Assembly (NCBI GenBank): GCA_046259385.1
Contig: JBJYWI010000007.1
Coordinates: 1-8,016, forward strand
Origin: CAVWDI01 sp046259385
GTDB taxonomy: Bacteria > Chloroflexota > Anaerolineae > Anaerolineales > UBA4823
DNA: 8,016 nucleotides
Reading direction: 5' to 3'
The position numbers and the translations under genes were made by a program. The notes under the pieces are model-generated. The model was not told the origin of the DNA and did no database searches. It saw nothing but the letters and a program-made list of their open reading frames with translations. This document shows positions 5,807 through 8,016 of this stretch, piece by piece (the stretch's first letter is position 1; every line of letters starts with the position of its first letter).

Positions 5807-6367
5807 TTAGAAGAACAAAAAATACCGAGGAATACGTTCTAAGTAGTTCTTATACGACTCGCCATATTGTTTCAGGCAAGCTTCCTCCTCCGCAAGGATT
5901 TTCTTATGAGCTCCAACTACACCAAGGATCATGACTGCGAATGCTGGCCATGATCCTATTGCGATGCTTATCCCCAGGAAGGATACGGAGACGGCTAATT
6001 GCTGAGGGTGCCGAGAGATCTTATAGAGCCCACGTGTAACTGGTTTATCAAATGGAGTGTTTTTGAAATTATCAAGGGCAATTAAAAATCCAATCAGCCC
6101 AAGGGAATAAAATAAAATTCCTATCACAAACACCACACCACCAATTTTCAGAGGAGTCATACTCATGAAAATGAACAATAACAATACGAAGATCATAACA
6201 AATAAGCGGCGGAGTAGTGGTTGTTTTCTCTGACCTGAGCGGTCATATAGTCTCGCAATTGCATTTTGGGGGAAGAAAATCAACATAATTCCATAAGCTC
6301 CAAAGAATAGGACAATCAATATCCATCCGTTGGACAATCCGATTTCTAGGTTTGGAAACAGCTCCAT
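5807..6367 (-). CDS. Cassette-borne ICMT-like integral membrane methyltransferase
   Basis: A 186-residue protein, mostly membrane helices (about 13-32, 53-70, 75-98, 124-152), with the C-terminal signature of the isoprenylcysteine carboxyl methyltransferase / phospholipid methyltransferase-like superfamily: GLYKISRHPQQL (113-124) and EEEACLKQYG...YKNYLERIPRY (160-182). These regions bind S-adenosylmethionine in ICMT. Bacterial members methylate lipids or small molecules, or have no known substrate; this one cannot be assigned further. The usual RxPxY after the Arg is replaced by RHPQQ, which may matter for the cofactor site. The start at 6367 is preferred because GAGGA lies seven bases upstream; the ATG at 6373 would be only two bases from it. 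The reading frame of the upstream truncated relative runs into this start region. Confidence 0.78.
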   Translation of the reverse strand: MELFPNLEIGLSNGWILIVLFFGAYGIMLIFFPQNAIARLYDRSGQRKQPLLRRLFVMIFVLLLFIFMSMTPLKIGGVVFVIGILFYSLGLIGFLIALDNFKNTPFDKPVTRGLYKISRHPQQLAVSVSFLGISIAIGSWPAFAVMILGVVGAHKKILAEEEACLKQYGESYKNYLERIPRYFLFF

Positions 6368-6846
6368 TGACATTTCCTCGACGAAACCAAATTTGTTATC
6401 TTTGAATGCAGCCTAACGGTGGAGCTGAACCCACGATAGCCTGTGCCCGAAACCCTCAGCAACTCCCAACGCAGTTTCCTGCCCGCTCGCGGCTTCATCG
6501 CAGCAATAGCCGCGTCGGCTCCAGCGAGTGGTGATCGCGATCTCAGTAAAACGGAAATTCCTAGAAGAATCGCTATAAACCCCAGATACATCGGGTTTCT
6601 ACTCCATCGAAATACACCATCCTGGATAAGAGTATTTGATTCTTCGAATGGCTTCACAGTGGTTTCTGCTTTCTTGAAAGCTCGATCGGCAGATAGATTG
6701 ATCCATAGCCCAAAGAAAAGCGGGATAATTCCAATCAAGTTCCATGATGAAGGTATTAAGTAGAAGATTGGAACAAGGAAATTAACAACTACACAAAGCA
6801 GGATTGCGACCAACAAATAGGTTGTTGGCATAATCTTCTTTCTCAT
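6346..6846 (-). pseudogene. 3'-truncated ICMT/NnrU-like methyltransferase fused into an attC site
   Basis: Residues 1 to about 101 are a normal start of an ICMT-like membrane methyltransferase: helices at about 7-30 and 35-52, then LIQDGVFRWSRNPMYLG (73-89), the cofactor motif. The conserved ending, with its EExxL...G..Y..Y..VRRW region of roughly 50 residues, is absent. From about residue 104 (base 6537) the frame runs through attC sequence and gives a Gly/Arg-rich tail unlike the family, ending at 6346 inside the start of the next gene. GGGAG six to eight bases before the ATG supports translation. It is either an inactive remnant or a shortened protein. Its stop overlapping the following start could couple their translation. 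Confidence 0.7.
6411..6535 (-). repeat. attC site fused to the truncated methyltransferase gene
   Basis: A perfect left core GCCTAAC (6411-6417) is followed by TGGAGC (6420-6425), which pairs with GCTCCA (6518-6523). An inner stem CGCGGCT/AGCCGCG (6488-6494 and 6508-6514) is perfect. The expected right core is not intact: GAGTGGTGA stands where a GTTRRRY would be. The site is G+C-richer than its neighbours and of a different attC type from the two 130-bp sites. The gene-proximal core and the gene's 3' end appear to have been lost together. Confidence 0.6.
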
Positions 6847-6877
6847 CGATCTCTCCCGAATTCAAGTATGTAGATCA

Positions 6878-7007
6878 GCCTAACGGTTTGCGTTACTCTC
6901 TGGTGAAAGGGCGTAGACAAGGCTCATTATACAGAAAATTCTAGGTCATAGAATCAAACCCCTTTGTCGAGATGATTCACACCAGTCGGATGTACTCTTT
7001 GTTGGGC
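6878..7007 (-). repeat. attC site of the five-helix membrane-protein cassette (130 bp)
   Basis: The cores GCCTAAC (6878-6884) and GTTGGGC (7001-7007) both fit consensus. The interior folds as an imperfect long hairpin: CTGGTG (6900-6905) with CACCAG (6980-6985), GACAAGG (6916-6922) with CCTTTGTC (6961-6968), and an apical TTCTA/TAGAA (6939-6943 and 6949-6953). It begins 17 bp past the stop of the preceding gene on the minus strand. This is the clearest attC in the window. Confidence 0.78.
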
Positions 7008-7024
7008 GACTAGCAAACCATTGT

Positions 7025-7471
7025 TTAATGAGAAGTAATATTTAAAATGGTTGCGATGATATACAATATTGCATATACAAACCACAATGGGCGACCAAGA
7101 CGCCAAAGCGGCCACCAGTAGAACATAACTGTCACAAGATATAAAAACACGTAGGGAAACGCTATCGACAATTGAATCGGATTTCGCCAGGGGATTTTTG
7201 CCACATAATCAACCCAATAGCCAAATACAGCATAGATCAGGAAAAGAAATCCTCCTAGCCAGAATGACCAGATTTTTCCACCGCGCAATAAAATTATGCT
7301 GATTACCACAGCAGGGATACATAGTGCATAGACTATCCATCCAAACTTAATCGTATAACTTTCGAAGAAGGGCTTGCGCAGTGCAAAATGTACGATAAGA
7401 AAAATTTGGAACAGGAACGCCCAAACGATAAACAGTTTGTCAAATCTGTCCAGGTTATCCCAAATAGACAT
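7025..7471 (-). CDS. Cassette-borne five-helix membrane protein, unknown function
   Basis: A 148-residue very hydrophobic protein rich in Trp, Phe and Tyr. Predicted membrane segments lie at about 12-30, 44-62, 68-90, 103-120 and 127-144. There is a short amphipathic start (MSIWDNLDRFDKLF) and almost no soluble loops. No catalytic motif was recognised. The start at 7471 is chosen because GGAGG ends six bases before it; the adjacent upstream ATG (7474) is only three bases from the ribosome site. Well-formed attC sites follow the gene and precede its start, so it is a self-contained single-gene cassette with its own translation signal. Confidence 0.78.
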   Translation of the reverse strand: MSIWDNLDRFDKLFIVWAFLFQIFLIVHFALRKPFFESYTIKFGWIVYALCIPAVVISIILLRGGKIWSFWLGGFLFLIYAVFGYWVDYVAKIPWRNPIQLSIAFPYVFLYLVTVMFYWWPLWRLGRPLWFVYAILYIIATILNITSH

Positions 7472-7531
7472 CATTCACCTCCAACGCGAGTCAAGTGTCA
7501 TGAGGATTAAATTTCTTTGCCAAAATTTGCC

Positions 7532-7637
7532 ACCTAACGTGAGCATGAGCCGCATCCAGCTATTGGCTGTCCTGTAATGTTGTGATTTCTGGAACCACCT
7601 TGGGCATTGTAGGTTTCGGCTCTATGTATTGTTGGTG
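7532..7637 (-). repeat. attC site of the SAM methyltransferase cassette (106 bp)
   Basis: Left core ACCTAAC (7532-7538) fits consensus; right core GTTGGTG (7631-7637) is imperfect. CATGAGCCG (7544-7552) pairs with CGGCTCtATG (7617-7626) with one extra base, as attC arms usually have. An inner stem CCTGTAATG (7571-7579) pairs fully with CATTGTAGG (7605-7613), allowing two G-T wobbles. It lies 26 bp past the stop of the methyltransferase gene. Confidence 0.62.
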
Positions 7638-7663
7638 GAGAATGGTTTATCCAAATACCTCTA

Positions 7664-8016
7664 TCATTCTAACAACGACTTTTTTTTTGCGGTTGCCTTG
7701 AAAAAGGCATAGCAAAAAACTCCATCTTTTTCCATCGTCTTGTACAAACCCTTAACTCCTTCATCAAAGGTGTTTTTATCAATTATCCCGACTTCAATAG
7801 ATGGTTCGCGGATACTTTCGATCATAGCTGTGAAGGTGTTCTTAATGATGCTCTCTACAAGCTGAGGTTTGCTCGAATCAACATAAACCATGCGTGGAGA
7901 TACATGGATAGAGTTGAAGCTTGCATCGCATAAGTGAGGATAAAGCTCCCTGCCGATGTTTGCATTACCACCAGCTCTCCTTTGTAATTCGACCTGACAT
8001 TGAATCGCGCGATGTG
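7664..8016 (-). CDS. Class I SAM-dependent methyltransferase, C-terminal part (partial)
   Basis: The minus-strand frame is open from the window's right edge to TGA at 7664-7666, giving the last 116 residues. An internal ATG at 7891 would make a 75-residue protein, but the upstream frame is clearly coding: RRAGGNANIGRELYPHL, then SPRMVYVDSSKP, then a helical region and DGVFCYAFFKATAKK. This is the ending typical of a group of cytosolic class I methyltransferases; the SAM-binding Rossmann half lies beyond the window. The substrate cannot be told. A run of nine A in the coding strand (plus-strand T-run 7680-7688) encodes the near-terminal lysines and is prone to slippage, though only the last few residues would change. 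An attC site follows the stop. Confidence 0.75.
   Translation of the reverse strand, partial: HRAIQCQVELQRRAGGNANIGRELYPHLCDASFNSIHVSPRMVYVDSSKPQLVESIIKNTFTAMIESIREPSIEVGIIDKNTFDEGVKGLYKTMEKDGVFCYAFFKATAKKKSLLE

Larger units (their letters stand above)
4992..8016 (-). mobile_element. Integron gene-cassette array without visible intI (CALIN-like), continuing past the window
   Basis: Five minus-strand genes in a row are each separated by a non-coding stretch bearing a core pair RYYYAAC...GTTRRRY and internal inverted repeats, the design of attC sites. On the minus strand the conserved R' core (GTTAGGC, GTTAGGC, GTTAGGT at three sites) is always on the side away from the preceding gene's stop, as expected for cassettes. 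Most gene starts carry their own ribosome site, and several products are small membrane proteins of unknown role, as is common in cassettes. No IntI gene or attI is seen, and the array continues to the right. The left boundary is uncertain because the last attC is degenerate. Confidence 0.72.

Noticed and set aside
6443..6763. A 106-codon plus-strand open frame
   Set aside because: It runs opposite the truncated methyltransferase and through the attC site; it is explained as a shadow of both.
1..8016. CRISPR arrays, tRNA or rRNA genes
   Set aside because: No regularly spaced short repeats, cloverleaf patterns or conserved rRNA stretches were seen on either strand by eye.

Overview
The window reads as environmental bacterial DNA. 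Gene content (a dipeptide-epimerase-like enolase, duplicated small membrane proteins, a single-domain tyrosine recombinase, integron-type cassettes) would fit a Chloroflexota/Anaerolineae-like genome, but that is an impression from protein style, not a demonstrated assignment. No rRNA, tRNA or CRISPR is visible.

Left part (1-3294). The window opens in the C-terminal end of an IS30-family transposase, whose stop lies in the apparent right terminal repeat of the element. Next come two copies of a roughly 500-bp unit (about 107-607 and 2581-3078). Each copy carries a promoter-like region, a leader with two dyad symmetries, a strong AAAGGAG ribosome site and a 107-residue four-helix membrane protein; the proteins differ at 17 of 107 positions by hand count. 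Between the copies, on the minus strand, lie a dipeptide-epimerase-type enolase superfamily gene and a split zinc-knuckle protein, with a possible gene remnant between them.

Middle (3295-4853). A stand-alone RelA/SpoT-type alarmone synthetase with its catalytic motifs intact lies on the plus strand. A short tyrosine recombinase lies on the minus strand. It has the full R-K-HxxR-H-Y set but no N-terminal DNA-binding domain.

Right part (about 4992-8016). This is best explained as an integron gene-cassette array on the minus strand with no integron integrase in view (a CALIN-like array). Read right to left it is: C-terminal end of a SAM methyltransferase, attC, a five-helix membrane protein, attC, a 3'-truncated ICMT/NnrU-like membrane methyltransferase, attC (fused into that reading frame), an intact ICMT-like protein, attC, a VanZ-like membrane protein, and a doubtful degenerate attC beside the recombinase gene. 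The attC calls rest on paired GTTRRRY/RYYYAAC cores, imperfect long stem-loops between them, and regular placement just after each stop codon. Two attC sites are both exactly 130 bp with near-matching ends. The cassette genes are linked by site-specific recombination rather than by a pathway, although three of the five are methyltransferase-type proteins.
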